This document shows positions 7,766 to 18,077 of a stretch of DNA of 64,000 nt, piece after piece (positions within the stretch are counted from its first letter, which is position 1; the number at the start of each line of letters is the position of its first letter). The translations under genes and the position numbers were made by a program. Source of the stretch: Lachnospiraceae bacterium (GTDB taxonomy: Bacteria > Bacillota > Clostridia > Lachnospirales > Lachnospiraceae); the NCBI GenBank assembly GCA_017468395.1, contig JAFUIR010000022.1, forward strand, positions 1-64,000, in the 5' to 3' direction. The notes under the pieces were generated by a model. The model was not told the DNA's origin and did no database searches. It worked only from the letters and a program-made list of their open reading frames with translations.

Positions 7766-8598
7766 AAAGGCAGGTAGTAGTACAAGTACAAAACCCGGTC
7801 TACGGAAAGTGTGAAGGGTTTGGTTATGCGCAGGTATACATTACACCAGAAGAGGTTTGACCACTGTGCCATGGTAATGCGCAGTTTGCGAAAAAAGCCC
7901 TTGGGCGTGGCGGAGCGAAGGAAGGAAAAGGAGATGGTATTGTAGTAGCGTCTGATGTCCTTTGTGGAGTAGCCTGCATTAAAAAGCCCCACTACGAAGG
8001 CACCGGCCATTTCCGGGTTGGGGAAAGTGACGGAAACGTGCAGGGCTAATTCTTCGGGATGGGAGAAGCAGCCAAGCCGAAAGGTGGTCAGCCACCAGTG
8101 TCTATCGTTAAAGGAAGCTATAGTAGTTCCTTTTTTGGTAAGGTTTAAGGACAGGGGGAGCATGTCGTTATCCGTGACTGCTTGAAATAGCGTGGTTTTC
8201 AATTCGTTTTCTTCTAAAATACGGTCCGCGTAATACAGACCGATTTCACCGCCGGTATTGATACCATATTGTCCTTTCCAAAATTCTAAGAGCCAGGTTT
8301 TTCCCTGATAATTAAAATAGATAGGGCGGCAGTCAAATATCATATTCAGGCGAGGTGCCGCTTTGTCGTAAAAGGTACAGTAGCCGAGGTTTCTTTGCCA
8401 CGCATTATGGTGAGAGGAAAAAATGTCCTGAGACGGGATATAGTAATAACCAAAAGGCTCAAGCAATCCGTTGAGAAGCAGGCATTTGTCCTGAATACAC
8501 ATGGAACGTACTTTTTGAATGATTTTCTTTCTGCGCCGGTAATCGGCCAGTAGCAGTATGCAAAGTATGGGTAAAAGAATTGCAAAAAACAGATACAT
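7708..8598 (-). CDS. DUF4474 domain protein, membrane-anchored
   Basis: This 296-residue protein has one N-terminal membrane segment (residues 2-18) and a following basic stretch, then the DUF4474 core: GYCTFYDKAAPRLNMIFD, IYFNYQGKTWLLEFWKGQYG and INTGGEIGLYYADR. DUF4474 is a conserved clostridial domain of unknown function. The domain should face the cytoplasm or wall depending on topology, which the sequence does not decide. AAAGGA lies eight bases before the ATG at 8598. Its last about 20 codons overlap, in another frame, the relic of the downstream metallophosphoesterase, so its own C-terminus may have been altered by the same deletion. Confidence 0.8.
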   Translation of the reverse strand: MYLFFAILLPILCILLLADYRRRKKIIQKVRSMCIQDKCLLLNGLLEPFGYYYIPSQDIFSSHHNAWQRNLGYCTFYDKAAPRLNMIFDCRPIYFNYQGKTWLLEFWKGQYGINTGGEIGLYYADRILEENELKTTLFQAVTDNDMLPLSLNLTKKGTTIASFNDRHWWLTTFRLGCFSHPEELALHVSVTFPNPEMAGAFVVGLFNAGYSTKDIRRYYNTISFSFLRSATPKGFFRKLRITMAQWSNLFWCNVYLRITKPFTLSVDRVLYLYYYLPLAFRRTLRIRKTKLYITLP

Positions 8599-8686
8599 GA
8601 ATATTTCCTTTAAAGTGATTTACTTTATTTTATGTTTTTTGTCAAAAAATGTGTGCGGATTGTAAGGTGCAGTATTGTAAGGAAGA

Positions 8687-8715
8687 TTGACAGTGTAGGA
8701 GAGGGAAGATAAAAT
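8687..8715 (+). promoter_or_regulatory. Sigma-A promoter of alcohol dehydrogenase gene
   Basis: TTGACA (8687-8692), 17 bases, then TAAAAT (8710-8715), 39 bases before the start codon. Confidence 0.85.
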
Positions 8716-8754
8716 AAAAATAGTCAAACTTTGAAAAGTGAAGGAGGAAACAGT

Positions 8755-9912
8755 ATGAATAATTTCAGATATCACGCTTATACGGATATCCGCTTTGGAA
8801 AAGGGCAGGTAGAGTGCCTGGCGGGACTTGTGGCGCCTTACGGAAAGAATGTGCTTATGGTGTATGGCGGTGGCAGTATCCGGAAAAACGGGTTGTATGA
8901 TAAAGTAAAAGAGTTGCTTGCAGACTTTAATGTGTATGAACTGGGCGGTGTGGAGCCTAATCCTAAGATTACGTCTGTAAGGGAAGGCGCAGCCATTTGT
9001 AAAAAAGAAAAAATTGATGTGGTACTGGCAGTAGGCGGAGGTAGTACCATTGATGCGGCAAAAGTGATTGCAGGCGCAGCATATTATGACGGAGAACCTT
9101 GGGATTTGGTGGCGGACCCCGGCAAAATCGGAAAGGTTCTGCCCATTGTTACCATTCTTACTTTGGCGGCAACCGGCTCTGAGATGAACAAAAATGCGGT
9201 TATTTCCAACATGGAAACCAATGAAAAGTTGGGTACAGCCTCCCACGATTTCATTCCGCAGGCTTCTATTTGCGACCCTACCTATTTGTTTACGCTTCCT
9301 GCCATGCAGACGGCGGCAGGAACGGCAGATATTATGTCTCATATTTTTGAACAGTATTTCCAGGCTACCACAAGTGCGTACATTTCCGATAGATTTGCAG
9401 AAAGTCTGTTGAAGACTTGCATAAAATATTGTCCCATTGCTTTGAAGGAACCGGACAACTATGAAGCCAGGGCAAATCTGATGTGGGCAAGTACACAGGC
9501 ATTAAACGGTCTGCTCTCTTGCGGAAAGGGCGGCGGATGGACTTGCCATCCTATAGAACATGAACTCAGTGCTTACTATGACATTACCCATGGTGTGGGA
9601 CTGGCTATCGTTACCCCACGCTGGATGCGGTATATTTTGAATGATAAAACTGTAGACAAATTCTGTGAATACGGACGGAATGTCTGGGAGATTGAAGAGA
9701 ATGATGCGTACACCTGTGCCAATATGGCCATTGATGCTACTGAGCAGTTTTTCAAGGATTGTGGCATTCCCATGACACTGAGGGAAGTTGGAATTGACGA
9801 GTCCAAGATTGATTTGATGGCAGCAGATACCATTAAATATAACGATATGAATGGAACTTATGTGGCTCTTTCCAAGGAAGATATTGCAAACATTTTAAGG
9901 GCAAGCCTGTAA
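8755..9912 (+). CDS. Iron-containing alcohol dehydrogenase (YqhD/BdhA type)
   Basis: This 385-residue group III alcohol dehydrogenase begins MNNFRYHAYTDIRFGKGQ. It has the dinucleotide-binding segments MVYGGGSIRKNG and AVGGGSTIDAAK, and the metal ligands in GTADIMSHIFEQYF and HPIEHELSAYYDITHGVG (one Asp and three His). It closely resembles NAD(P)H-dependent butanol dehydrogenases that reduce aldehydes in fermenting clostridia. AGGAGG lies upstream of ATG 8755; an in-frame TTG at 8731 is less likely. It is monocistronic with its own promoter (8687) and a strong terminator at 9946. Confidence 0.95.
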   Translation: MNNFRYHAYTDIRFGKGQVECLAGLVAPYGKNVLMVYGGGSIRKNGLYDKVKELLADFNVYELGGVEPNPKITSVREGAAICKKEKIDVVLAVGGGSTIDAAKVIAGAAYYDGEPWDLVADPGKIGKVLPIVTILTLAATGSEMNKNAVISNMETNEKLGTASHDFIPQASICDPTYLFTLPAMQTAAGTADIMSHIFEQYFQATTSAYISDRFAESLLKTCIKYCPIALKEPDNYEARANLMWASTQALNGLLSCGKGGGWTCHPIEHELSAYYDITHGVGLAIVTPRWMRYILNDKTVDKFCEYGRNVWEIEENDAYTCANMAIDATEQFFKDCGIPMTLREVGIDESKIDLMAADTIKYNDMNGTYVALSKEDIANILRASL

Positions 9913-9945
9913 GAAGGTTTTGAGAACCGTGAGAAAGTAAAACAA

Positions 9946-9979
9946 AAAACCTCGTAAACGTAATGTTTACGAGGTTTTA
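9946..9979. terminator. Terminator of alcohol dehydrogenase gene
   Basis: AACCTCGTAAAC (9948-9959) and GTTTACGAGGTT (9965-9976) form a perfect 12-bp stem with flanking A and T tracts. It may also end the minus-strand tRNA-Arg transcript. Confidence 0.9.
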
Positions 9980-10005
9980 ATGTACTGTGCACAAAGGCAC
10001 ATGCC

Positions 10006-10079
10006 TGTGCGTTAGAAGATTCGAACTCCCGACCTTTTGGTCCGTAGCCAAACGCTCTATCCAGCTGAGCTAAACGCAC
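10006..10079 (-). tRNA. tRNA-Arg (ACG)
   Basis: On the minus strand the acceptor GTGCGTT pairs with AACGCAC. The anticodon loop CTACGGA gives anticodon ACG, and the T loop is TTCGAAT. It is a solitary gene between the alcohol dehydrogenase and rubrerythrin. Confidence 0.95.
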
Positions 10080-10243
10080 ATGTGCAAGTTGTTCTTGCAA
10101 CATTAGATATATTACATGAAACCAAGAGGAATGTCAATACTTTTTTAAAAGAAAATTGTGTGAAAATTATTTACTTTTGAGCCATTAAGATTTATGATGA
10201 AATTAGTAAAATGCACACCAAATTGTGCGGAAAAGAGGTAGGT

Positions 10244-10783
10244 ATGGCAAATATTAAAGGTACAAAAACTGAAGCGAATCTCATGACGGCTTTTGCCGGT
10301 GAATCCATGGCAAGAAATAAGTATACTTATTTTGCGTCTAAAGCTAAAAAAGAAGGTTATGTGCAGATTGCAAATATTTTTGAAGAAACAGCGGCAAATG
10401 AAAAAGAACATGCGAAGATGTGGTTTAAACTGCTGAATGACGGTATCGGAACCACAGCAGAAAATCTGCTTGCGGCTGCGCAGGGAGAAAATGAAGAGTG
10501 GACAGATATGTATGCGACTTTTGCGAAAGAGGCAAGAGAAGAAGGCTTTGAAGATATTGCGGCTTTGTTTGAAGGTGTGGCTGCTATTGAAAAGGAGCAT
10601 GAGGAGAGATATCGTAAACTTCTTGCAAATGTAGAAGGCGGCATTGTATTTTCCAAAGATGGCGATATGATTTGGCAGTGTTTAAATTGCGGTCATATTC
10701 ATGTAGGTCCTGCGGCACCGGAGGTTTGCCCCGTTTGTGCACATCCTCAGGCTTACTTCCAGCAGAAAGCAGAAAATTATTAA
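10244..10783 (+). CDS. Rubrerythrin
   Basis: This 179-residue protein has an N-terminal four-helix ferritin-like diiron domain ([37 protein letters not shown] and later [11 protein letters not shown] supply the carboxylate and His ligands) and a C-terminal rubredoxin-like iron site [10 protein letters not shown]...CPVCAHPQ. Rubrerythrins reduce hydrogen peroxide in anaerobes. I chose ATG 10244 because AGAGG lies just upstream; the longer in-frame reading from 10211 has no ribosome site. A small Cys-rich gene follows after six bases. Confidence 0.96.
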   Translation: MANIKGTKTEANLMTAFAGESMARNKYTYFASKAKKEGYVQIANIFEETAANEKEHAKMWFKLLNDGIGTTAENLLAAAQGENEEWTDMYATFAKEAREEGFEDIAALFEGVAAIEKEHEERYRKLLANVEGGIVFSKDGDMIWQCLNCGHIHVGPAAPEVCPVCAHPQAYFQQKAENY

Positions 10784-10789
10784 AACAAT

Positions 10790-11044
10790 ATGGAAGAAAG
10801 ACGGGTTTGCAAAAAATGCCTGACCAGAGAAATGGAAGGGCAGGAAATGGTGTTTCAAAACATGCGCGACTATATAGACAATCTGGAAGAGGACATAAAG
10901 GCCGATTCTGTTTTGTATGAAAGCAGGCTGTCTGTTTGTAAAACCTGTGATAATTTGTTACAGGGAATGTGCAGAAGTTGCGGTTGTTATGTAGAAATGA
11001 GGGCAGCAGTTACTAAAAACAGTTGTCCGTGGAAAAAATGGTGA
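10790..11044 (+). CDS. DUF6171 family Cys-rich small protein
   Basis: This 84-residue protein begins with CKKCL, followed by a helix MRDYIDNLEEDIKADSVLYESRLSV, then CKTCDNLLQGMCRSCGCYVEMRAA and a final NSCPW. Eight cysteines in pairs suggest a zinc or iron-sulfur site. It matches the DUF6171 family of Firmicutes, function unknown. It starts six bases after rubrerythrin and has no clear ribosome site of its own, so translation is probably coupled. A terminator follows immediately. Confidence 0.8.
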   Translation: MEERRVCKKCLTREMEGQEMVFQNMRDYIDNLEEDIKADSVLYESRLSVCKTCDNLLQGMCRSCGCYVEMRAAVTKNSCPWKKW

Positions 11045-11051
11045 TTTATGA

Positions 11052-11077
11052 GGAGAATCTTCGGGTTCTCCTTTTTT
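11052..11077 (+). terminator. Terminator of rubrerythrin-DUF6171 operon
   Basis: GGAGAA (11052-11057) pairs with TTCTCC (11066-11071), followed by six T. Confidence 0.8.
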
Positions 11078-11279
11078 GTGAAGAAGTTTCAGTCAATTTC
11101 GCAATAAAAATAAAAAAAGACGATTTATTAGAGTTGCAAAAAGTATATTTGTTATAGTAATATTATTGTGTGCAATTTGACATAAAGAGATTCATTGCAA
11201 AAAAATAGTTAATACAAATCTGACAAAAATAATGAATCATAAGAAGTGAATTTGTGTATTGTTATCAGAGGGAGTACAA

Positions 11280-12650
11280 ATGAAAAAATTTACACAGGAA
11301 ACAATGGGGTATGAGCAATGCCCGGCATATAAAGCATTTAGGTGTTTCTTTGACAGTTATCTTGTGGAAAGAGATTTAGAAAAAACAATTTCTTTTGTGG
11401 AAGAGGATTTTTTCGGACTTGGAACCGGCGGGGATGAAGTTACTGAAAATAAGGCGGAATTTGCTGAATTGTTACGGGAAGAATTAGCGGTAATATCACA
11501 GCCCATAAAATACAAGGTTATTTCCATTTGCGGAAAGGAAATTGCGGAAAATATTTGGAATATTATGGCAACCATGGAAGTGTTGCTTCCCGGTGTAGGA
11601 ACGGAAAAGAACGCATATGCGACACGTTTTACAGGGTGTTTTAAATTGTCCGGCAGCGGATTTGTTGTTGCCACCATGCATTTGTCCGAAGCCAGCCGTA
11701 TTATGGAAGAAAAGGGATTTTTCCCTGCAAAGTATGCCGGTAATAATGTTGCCATTGATCAGGCAAAGGCGGAACAGATTATTTTTGACATTATGAGTAA
11801 GTCAATGCCGGGCGGTATTGTAAGCGGATATGCACAAGAAGGATTTCCGTTGTATTTTGTCAATGACCAGTATTTGAAACTTTTGGGATATTCTTCTTAT
11901 GAAGAATATTTTGAAGCTGCAGGGGGACTTGGTATCAGTCATATTCACCCGGACGATGCGGATATGGTTAATAAAGAAACCATGCACAGTTACAGTGCAG
12001 ATACGCAATATGGTGTGGAATACCGTATCAGGCACAAAGATGGTCATTATATTCATGTTTATGACATCGGTAAGAAGATGATTACTCCTGACAATAAGGA
12101 AGTTATCATCTGTGTACTTTACGACATGACGGAAGACGCAAAATTAAAAGAGATTTTGGTGCGGGAATCCAGTTACGATGCGCTTACGGGTGTTTACAAC
12201 CGTGGTGGGGGCGTAAGAACCATTGAAAAAGCGTTAAAGTATGGGGACGCATATTCCCTTGCGTTTTTCGATATAGACAATTTGAAACTATTAAATGATG
12301 TCTATAATCATACTGCCGGTGACCATGCACTGAAATATTTTGCAGAACTGCTAATGAAGCATTTTGATGACCGGACAGTGTTAACCCGTTTTGGGGGAGA
12401 TGAGTTTGTCGCATTTTTCAGGGATAAGGTTGAGCGGACGTGGATTGAATCCACATTTACACAGTTGGAACAGGAATATTGCAGTTTCATAGAACAAAAT
12501 TATCCGGACAGTCGTTCCTCTGTGTCGGTGGGCTGCGTAATCGGTACGAAGAAATGTGCTTTTAATGAATTGTGCCGGATTGCCGACGAATTAATGTATG
12601 ATATTAAAAAGAACGGAAAAAAAGGATATAAAATCGTAGAACTTGATTAA
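11280..12650 (+). CDS. Diguanylate cyclase: SnoaL-like + PAS + GGDEF
   Basis: This 456-residue soluble protein has three parts. Residues about 10-155 look like a SnoaL/NTF2-like domain (FFDSYLVERDLEKTISFVEEDFFGLGTG). A PAS domain follows at about 165-285 (IVSGYAQEGFPLYFVNDQYLKLLGYSSYEEY, IHPDDADMV, EYRIRHKDGHYIHVYDIG). A GGDEF domain at about 290-455 (DALTGVYNRGG, FFDIDNLKLLND, intact RFGGDEFVAFF) makes c-di-GMP from two GTP. The RxxD inhibitory site expected five residues before GGDEF is absent, so product inhibition is not expected. It has no membrane segment and therefore senses a cytoplasmic signal. GAGGGAG precedes ATG 11280; it is a single gene with a terminator at 12657. Confidence 0.9.
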   Translation: MKKFTQETMGYEQCPAYKAFRCFFDSYLVERDLEKTISFVEEDFFGLGTGGDEVTENKAEFAELLREELAVISQPIKYKVISICGKEIAENIWNIMATMEVLLPGVGTEKNAYATRFTGCFKLSGSGFVVATMHLSEASRIMEEKGFFPAKYAGNNVAIDQAKAEQIIFDIMSKSMPGGIVSGYAQEGFPLYFVNDQYLKLLGYSSYEEYFEAAGGLGISHIHPDDADMVNKETMHSYSADTQYGVEYRIRHKDGHYIHVYDIGKKMITPDNKEVIICVLYDMTEDAKLKEILVRESSYDALTGVYNRGGGVRTIEKALKYGDAYSLAFFDIDNLKLLNDVYNHTAGDHALKYFAELLMKHFDDRTVLTRFGGDEFVAFFRDKVERTWIESTFTQLEQEYCSFIEQNYPDSRSSVSVGCVIGTKKCAFNELCRIADELMYDIKKNGKKGYKIVELD

Positions 12651-12656
12651 AAAGAA

Positions 12657-12697
12657 TCCCGGTATACTTGGTAAAAAGTATACCGGGACATTTTTTG
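12657..12697. terminator. Terminator between diguanylate cyclase and GH94
   Basis: TCCCGGTATAC (12657-12667) and GTATACCGGGA (12678-12688) form a perfect 11-bp stem followed by a T run. The genes on both sides converge here. Confidence 0.9.
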
Positions 12698-12716
12698 TTT
12701 TGAAGTCTGCCGGGGA

Positions 12717-15152
12717 TTAGCCCATTACGATTTCAACCTGATATTCTGTTTTTCCTTTTACATAAGGAATGATGCAGCCGTCAACCTTCTGGCCATCTAC
12801 AGTCATGGAAACTACACCTTTTTCTACATTGTTAGGGTTAGTAACCTTGATGTTGTAGGTTCCTTCGCGGAAACTTCTGGTCAGAGTGAAGTCGCCAAAT
12901 CCCTTAGGTACGCAAGGATCAATGGAAAGACCTTTATGTGTAGGATATACACCCAGAATGTACTGGGAAATATTTACAAAGGTCCAAGCAGCGGTACCTG
13001 TAAGCCAGGAGTTTTTAGCCTGACCGTGGAATTTTGCATCTGCACCGGCAACCATCTGGGAATATACATAAGGTTCTGTGCAGTGGATTTCGCTGATTTC
13101 TTCAACATAAGCAGGACATGTCTTCTGGTAGATTTCAAATGCACGGTCACCACGTCCGATTACTGTTTCTGCAATGGAAACCCAAGGGTTATTGTGGCAG
13201 AAGATACCTGCGTTCTCTTTATATCCGGGCGGGTAAGAGGAAACTTCGCCCAGTTCCAGATGATATCTGGTGTAAGCGGGCTGGAGAATCATTACGCCGT
13301 ATTTGGTATCGAGTCTTTCTTTAACGGAGTTCAGTGCTTTCTCAGCGAGACCTTCTTTTACGCCTACGCCTGCAAGTACGCAGAAACCCTGAGGCTCGAT
13401 GAAGATCTGACCTTCTTCACATTCTTTGGAACCAATTTTCTGGCTGTATGCATCGTATGCACGCACAAACCATTCGCCGTCCCAACCATCCTTAAGGATA
13501 GCGTCATACATAATTTCGGATTCTTTTCTTGCACGGGCCGCTTCGGCATCGTCGCCCATCAGTTCAGCAAGCTGAGCATATTCTTCTGCATATTTTACAA
13601 ACATACCTGCAATAAATACGGATTCAGCCACGGGACCTTCACTGGGACCAAAGGTCTGGAAGGATTCACCGGGATGCTCGGAAAAGCAGTTTAAGTTCAG
13701 ACAGTCATTCCAGTCTGCACGTCCGATAAGAGGCAGGTTATGAGGACCTTTGTGGTTGATGATGTAGTCCAAGGAACGTTTCAGGTGATCCATGAGAGGT
13801 GTTGCAACGGACATATCATTATCAAAAGGAACCATCTCAGTCAAAATGGAGGTGTCGCCTGTTTCTCTTACATAAGCGCTGGTACCTGCGATAAGCCACA
13901 GAGGGTCATCGTTGAAGCCGCTACCGATGTCGGAGTTACCTTTTTTGGTAAGAGGCTGATACTGGTGGTAAGCGCTACCATCCTGGAACTGTGTGGAAGC
14001 GATATCGATGATACGCTCTCTTGCACGGTCGGGAATCAGGTGTACGAAACCAAGCAAATCCTGACAGGAGTCACGGAAGCCCATACCACGGCCGATACCG
14101 GATTCATAATAAGAAGCGGAACGGGACATGTTAAAGGTTACCATACACTGATACTGGTTCCAGATATTAACCATACGGTTAACTTTGTCATTTTCAGACT
14201 GGACATTATATTTGGAAAGAAGTGCTTCCCAATATTCATTAAGCTGTGCAAAAGCACGGTCTACATCTGCGGAAGTCTGGTAGCGTGCTACCATTTCAAA
14301 AGCGGGTTTCTTGTTGATTATGCCGTAAGATTCCCATTTTTCTTCCTGGGGATTCTCGATGTAACCCAGAACAAATACATAATCTTTGGATTCGCCGGGA
14401 GCCAGTGTCACGTTAATCTGGTGGGAAGCGATGGGAGACCAGCCGCTTGCCATGGAATTTGTGCATGCGCCGTTTGCTACAACTTCGGGCATTTCAGGTC
14501 CGCGGTAAGCGCCGAGGAATGCATCTCTGCTTGTATCAAAACCGTCAATAGCAGTATTTACGGAGTAGATACCGTAGTGGTTGCGGCGTTCACGGTACTC
14601 TGTTTTATGGAACAGAATGGAACCGGAAACTTCGATTTCACCTGTGCTCAAGTTACGCTGGAAGTTTTTCATATCGTCATCTGCATTCCAAAGACACCAT
14701 TCAACATAGGAGAATAAGGAAAGGGTCTTTGCAGAGTCGCTTTCGTTTGTAACGGTCAGCTTACTTACTTCACAAGTGTCGTTCATGGGAACGAAAGAGA
14801 GTACGGAAGCTTTCACGCCGTTTTTGGAACCGGTAAAACGGCTGTAGCCGATACCGTGACGGCATTCATAGGAATCAAGTTCAGTCTTTGTGGGCTGCCA
14901 ACCGGGATTCCAAACGGTGTCGCCATCCTTTATGTAGATGTATTTACCGTTGATGTCCGCAGGAACATTGTTGTAACGGTATCTTGTCAGGCGGAGCAGT
15001 TTAGCATCTTTATAAAAAGAATATCCTCCGCAAGTATTGGAAATCAGACTAAAAAAGTCGTTGCATCCAAGGTAGTTAATCCAAGGAAGCGGCGTTTTGG
15101 GGGTGGTAATGACATATTCGCGATTCGCGTCATCGAAATAGCCGAATTTCAT
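12717..15152 (-). CDS. Cellobiose phosphorylase (GH94)
   Basis: This 811-residue GH94 enzyme converts cellobiose plus phosphate to glucose 1-phosphate and glucose in the cytoplasm. It shows the family beginning [53 protein letters not shown], the catalytic-Asp motif [13 protein letters not shown] near residue 490, and the C-terminal LTGTAAW. The length matches true cellobiose phosphorylases rather than the larger cellodextrin or cyclic-glucan enzymes. GGAGAG precedes the ATG at 15152. It is divergently arranged from a LacI regulator and importer operon; a palindromic operator (15192) lies in its leader. Confidence 0.95.
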   Translation of the reverse strand: MKFGYFDDANREYVITTPKTPLPWINYLGCNDFFSLISNTCGGYSFYKDAKLLRLTRYRYNNVPADINGKYIYIKDGDTVWNPGWQPTKTELDSYECRHGIGYSRFTGSKNGVKASVLSFVPMNDTCEVSKLTVTNESDSAKTLSLFSYVEWCLWNADDDMKNFQRNLSTGEIEVSGSILFHKTEYRERRNHYGIYSVNTAIDGFDTSRDAFLGAYRGPEMPEVVANGACTNSMASGWSPIASHQINVTLAPGESKDYVFVLGYIENPQEEKWESYGIINKKPAFEMVARYQTSADVDRAFAQLNEYWEALLSKYNVQSENDKVNRMVNIWNQYQCMVTFNMSRSASYYESGIGRGMGFRDSCQDLLGFVHLIPDRARERIIDIASTQFQDGSAYHQYQPLTKKGNSDIGSGFNDDPLWLIAGTSAYVRETGDTSILTEMVPFDNDMSVATPLMDHLKRSLDYIINHKGPHNLPLIGRADWNDCLNLNCFSEHPGESFQTFGPSEGPVAESVFIAGMFVKYAEEYAQLAELMGDDAEAARARKESEIMYDAILKDGWDGEWFVRAYDAYSQKIGSKECEEGQIFIEPQGFCVLAGVGVKEGLAEKALNSVKERLDTKYGVMILQPAYTRYHLELGEVSSYPPGYKENAGIFCHNNPWVSIAETVIGRGDRAFEIYQKTCPAYVEEISEIHCTEPYVYSQMVAGADAKFHGQAKNSWLTGTAAWTFVNISQYILGVYPTHKGLSIDPCVPKGFGDFTLTRSFREGTYNIKVTNPNNVEKGVVSMTVDGQKVDGCIIPYVKGKTEYQVEIVMG

Positions 15153-15191
15153 AGGTTTCTCTCCTTTACATAGTTTTTTGGAATATAGTAA

Positions 15192-15203
15192 TTAAACGTT
15201 TAA
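15192..15203. promoter_or_regulatory. LacI-family operator in cellobiose phosphorylase leader
   Basis: TTAAACGTTTAA is a perfect 12-base palindrome with the central CG typical of LacI/GalR operators. It sits about 25 bases downstream of the predicted transcription start of the GH94 gene, where a bound repressor would block elongation. The likely ligand-binding partner is the LacI-type protein at 15603. Confidence 0.75.
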
Positions 15204-15232
15204 GTAAATGGCTATAAGAAGCCTTTGGCAAA

Positions 15233-15261
15233 ATTATATACAAGTAAAGGGGAAATTGCAA
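15233..15261 (-). promoter_or_regulatory. Promoter of cellobiose phosphorylase gene
   Basis: On the minus strand TTGCAA (15261-15256), 17 bases, then TATAAT (15238-15233). The operator at 15192-15203 lies downstream of the expected start point. Confidence 0.75.
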
Positions 15262-15483
15262 CCTGAATATTGGCAAAAATGACATTTCGTGAAAGGTGCA
15301 CAAAGCAAAAGGCGAGATTGAAAGCGGGATTGTGCCTTGAAAATAGGGTGAAAAAAATAGGAAATATTTACTAAATTGCAAAAAAAGAATAAGTCAATGG
15401 ACAAAACAACAAAATTACAGCGCAATAAGTTGTTAAACATTGACAAAAACTATCCAAGTTGCATAAAAAAAAACCGAAAAGTA

Positions 15484-15512
15484 TTGCAAAAGTGTCAAAG
15501 ATGATGTATATT
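15484..15512 (+). promoter_or_regulatory. Promoter of LacI regulator gene, with possible half operator
   Basis: TTGCAA (15484-15489), 17 bases, then TATATT (15507-15512). GAAAACGATTAAG at 15521-15533, just after the expected start, resembles a degenerate LacI-type site and may allow autoregulation. The rest of 15262-15480 shows only AT-rich sequence with no gene. Confidence 0.6.
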
Positions 15513-15602
15513 GAGAATACGAAAACGATTAAGCCGATAGACACGTTGTTTGTCATAAGCAACCTGTTAAACAGCAGTAGATGTAGAAAGAGGATTGATA
15601 CC

Positions 15603-16619
15603 ATGGCTTCTATGAAAGACATTTCAAAAGAATGCGGTGTCAGTATTGCTACAGTAAGCAAAGCATTAAACAATCACACAGACATCGGCGAAGAGACAAA
15701 GGCTCACATCAGACGGGTGGCAAAGGAGATGGGATACTTTCCCAATTCTTCTGCAAGGGCTTTGAAGACAAACCGTACACACAGTATAGGGGTGTTGTTT
15801 GTAGACGAGGCACGAAGCGGTTTGACGCACGATTATTTTTCCGATGTGTTGGACAGTTTCAAGCGCACTGTGGAAAGAAGAGGTTATGATATTACCTTTA
15901 TTAATGCCAGCGATGGAGGCAGAGGACGCAGTACATATTTGGAACATTGCCGATATCGGGGATTTGACGGAGTGGTTGTTGCCTGTGTGAATTTCTATGA
16001 TCCGGCTGTGGAGGAATTGATTAAAAGTGATATTCCTATTGTGACTATCGACCATCTTTTTCACAATCGCGTTGCAGTGATGTCCGATAATGTAAAAGGA
16101 ATGAAAGACTTATTTACATATGTATATAAACAGGGACATCGTAAAATAGCTTACATACATGGTGCAGATTCCGCAGTTACCAGAAGCCGTTTATCTTCTT
16201 TTTATAAGACGGCAGAGGAGTTTGGAATCCAGATACCGGATGAATATATCAGAGAGGCCGCATACAGAGATACGGCTTCCACCGGGGAGGAAACCCAGAA
16301 ATTACTTGATTTGCCGGATCCGCCCACATGCATTTTATATCCCGACGATTTTGCTTGCTTCGGCGGAATGAATGTTATGAAAGAAAGAGGACTTCGCATT
16401 CCGCAGGATATTTCAGTGGCAGGATATGACGGCATCCGAGTGGGACGCCACATTGAACCGCAACTTACGACTTTAAAGCAGGATACGGAGTTGATTGGAA
16501 AAAAGGCCGGTGAAAGTTTGATTGATTTAATCGAAAGACCGAAAACAACCTTGATTGAGCAGGTTGTGGTGGAGGGAAAAGTATTTCCCGGAAAAACGGT
16601 AGGACGGATAGACCGATAA
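15603..16619 (+). CDS. LacI family transcriptional regulator of cello-oligosaccharide use
   Basis: This 338-residue regulator has an N-terminal helix-turn-helix [21 protein letters not shown], hinge [14 protein letters not shown], and a periplasmic-binding-type sensor domain ([36 protein letters not shown]). It presumably represses the divergent GH94 gene and the downstream importer until a cello-oligosaccharide binds; this is inferred from position and from the LacI-type operator at 15192. I chose ATG 15603 (AGAGG nine bases upstream); ATG 15612 is also possible. The longer upstream reading runs through the promoter and is not coding. Confidence 0.92.
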   Translation: MASMKDISKECGVSIATVSKALNNHTDIGEETKAHIRRVAKEMGYFPNSSARALKTNRTHSIGVLFVDEARSGLTHDYFSDVLDSFKRTVERRGYDITFINASDGGRGRSTYLEHCRYRGFDGVVVACVNFYDPAVEELIKSDIPIVTIDHLFHNRVAVMSDNVKGMKDLFTYVYKQGHRKIAYIHGADSAVTRSRLSSFYKTAEEFGIQIPDEYIREAAYRDTASTGEETQKLLDLPDPPTCILYPDDFACFGGMNVMKERGLRIPQDISVAGYDGIRVGRHIEPQLTTLKQDTELIGKKAGESLIDLIERPKTTLIEQVVVEGKVFPGKTVGRIDR

Positions 16620-16704
16620 TAATTATGGTATTTACATCACAATTAAAAACAGTGATGTGGATATAAAACAAAACACCTATTTATTAAAAAGGGAGGAACT
16701 AAAC

Positions 16705-18033
16705 ATGAAAAAGAAAGTTTTATCACTGATTCTTTCTACAGTTATGGTAGCTGGTCTGCTTGTTGGCTGTGGCGGAGGATCAAACGGAGAAGGCGGAAAT
16801 CTTGCGTACAATGGTACTCTTGAACTGATGCACTACTCCACATCTGAAGAGTCTCAGGGTAACGGCGGTTCTGACGGTTTCCGTACAATGATCGCTGAAT
16901 GGAAAGAGGCTAATCCCAATATCACATTGGAAGAAAACGTACTTGCAAATGCTGATTACAAAACTCAGATTGCAACTCTTGCAGCAGCAAACGACCTGCC
17001 TGACGTATTCCTGTTACAGGGTATGAACACAGCAGCATGGGCTGAGCAGGGTCTTGTTCTTGATATGACAGATATCATCAAAGACTCACCTTACTATGAC
17101 GATTACAACCAGTCTTATTTTGTACCTTTCACAGCAAACGAGAAGATTTATGCTCTTCCTGCTTTGACAGGTGGTACATGTACAGTAGTTATGTACGACA
17201 AACGTATCTGGGGCGACACATTCCCTGCAACATGGGCAGATGTAGAAGCAAAAGCAGCTACACTTGACGTAACACCTATTGCATTTGGTAACGGCGGACA
17301 GTGGCAGGCTAACTCCTGCTTCCTCTCTACTCTTGGTGACAGATATCATGGTCCCGAATGGTTCATGTCTATCGTAAACAAAGGCGGCGCTAAATTCACA
17401 GACGCTGAATTCGTAGCAGCACTTGCTGAAACACAGAGACTGTTCAACGAAACAGACCTCTTCAACGAAGACTTCAATACCATCACAAACGAAGATGCTC
17501 GTGAATACTACATCGATGGTTCCGCAGCAGCTTTCATCGGCGGCAACTGGGACGTTTCCTACGTTCAGGCTACACTTGCTGAAACAAACAAAGACCTTTA
17601 TGACAACACAGGATTTGCAGTACTTCCTCAGTCTGCAGACGCTAAGAAACAGAGAAACAGCCAGAACATCGGTCTTGGTTACGGTATCGCAATCAATCCT
17701 AAGGTAGCTGAAGATGCTGACAAACTTGCAGCAGCTATCGACCTTGCTTACAAATTGACAGGTCCTGACTTCTCTAACTTCGTTGCAGCTAACTACGCTT
17801 TGGGCGGACTTACAGCAGCATCTGATGTTGACTGGAGCAAATTCGATCAGTGGACAATCGACTTCTACAACTGGTCTTATGTTGATACAGAGACATGTGA
17901 AATCTATGACTCTTATGTATCCAGCGCAGTTTGGGGCGTACTTAACACAAATATGCAGACTATGATGAACGGCGATATGACTCCTGAAGAAGTTGCAAAA
18001 CTTACACAGGAAGCATATGAAGCTAACTACTAA
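16705..18033 (+). CDS. Sugar ABC transporter substrate-binding lipoprotein
   Basis: This 442-residue family 1 extracellular solute-binding protein has a lipoprotein signal: basic MKKK, a hydrophobic run, and the lipobox LLVGC, with Cys modified and the mature part starting GGGSNGEGG. Motifs such as [30 protein letters not shown] and [12 protein letters not shown] are typical of oligosaccharide binders. It captures sugar outside the cell for the two permeases downstream. Codon use is strongly biased toward preferred codons, implying high expression. GGGAGG lies before ATG 16705. Next to cellobiose phosphorylase, cellobiose or cellodextrin is the likely ligand. Confidence 0.93.
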   Translation: MKKKVLSLILSTVMVAGLLVGCGGGSNGEGGNLAYNGTLELMHYSTSEESQGNGGSDGFRTMIAEWKEANPNITLEENVLANADYKTQIATLAAANDLPDVFLLQGMNTAAWAEQGLVLDMTDIIKDSPYYDDYNQSYFVPFTANEKIYALPALTGGTCTVVMYDKRIWGDTFPATWADVEAKAATLDVTPIAFGNGGQWQANSCFLSTLGDRYHGPEWFMSIVNKGGAKFTDAEFVAALAETQRLFNETDLFNEDFNTITNEDAREYYIDGSAAAFIGGNWDVSYVQATLAETNKDLYDNTGFAVLPQSADAKKQRNSQNIGLGYGIAINPKVAEDADKLAAAIDLAYKLTGPDFSNFVAANYALGGLTAASDVDWSKFDQWTIDFYNWSYVDTETCEIYDSYVSSAVWGVLNTNMQTMMNGDMTPEEVAKLTQEAYEANY

Positions 18034-18077
18034 TCAGTAGTCAAAACTTATTCGTATCTAAATAAGTAGTATAACGG

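Noticed and set aside
8620..9342. 240-codon minus-strand frame over the alcohol dehydrogenase promoter and 5' half
   Set aside because: It has no ribosome site, overlaps a conserved gene and its product is composition-biased (His/Cys/Phe-rich).
13740..14717. 325-codon open frame on the plus strand, with another of 252 codons at 12936-13694
   Set aside because: Both lie antisense to the cellobiose phosphorylase gene, whose protein is a full-length, well-conserved match. Their translations are Cys/Phe/Val-rich and resemble no family; they are codon-bias shadows.
15459..15602. N-terminal extension of the LacI regulator frame
   Set aside because: It covers the promoter region; LacI proteins start at the HTH, as from ATG 15603.
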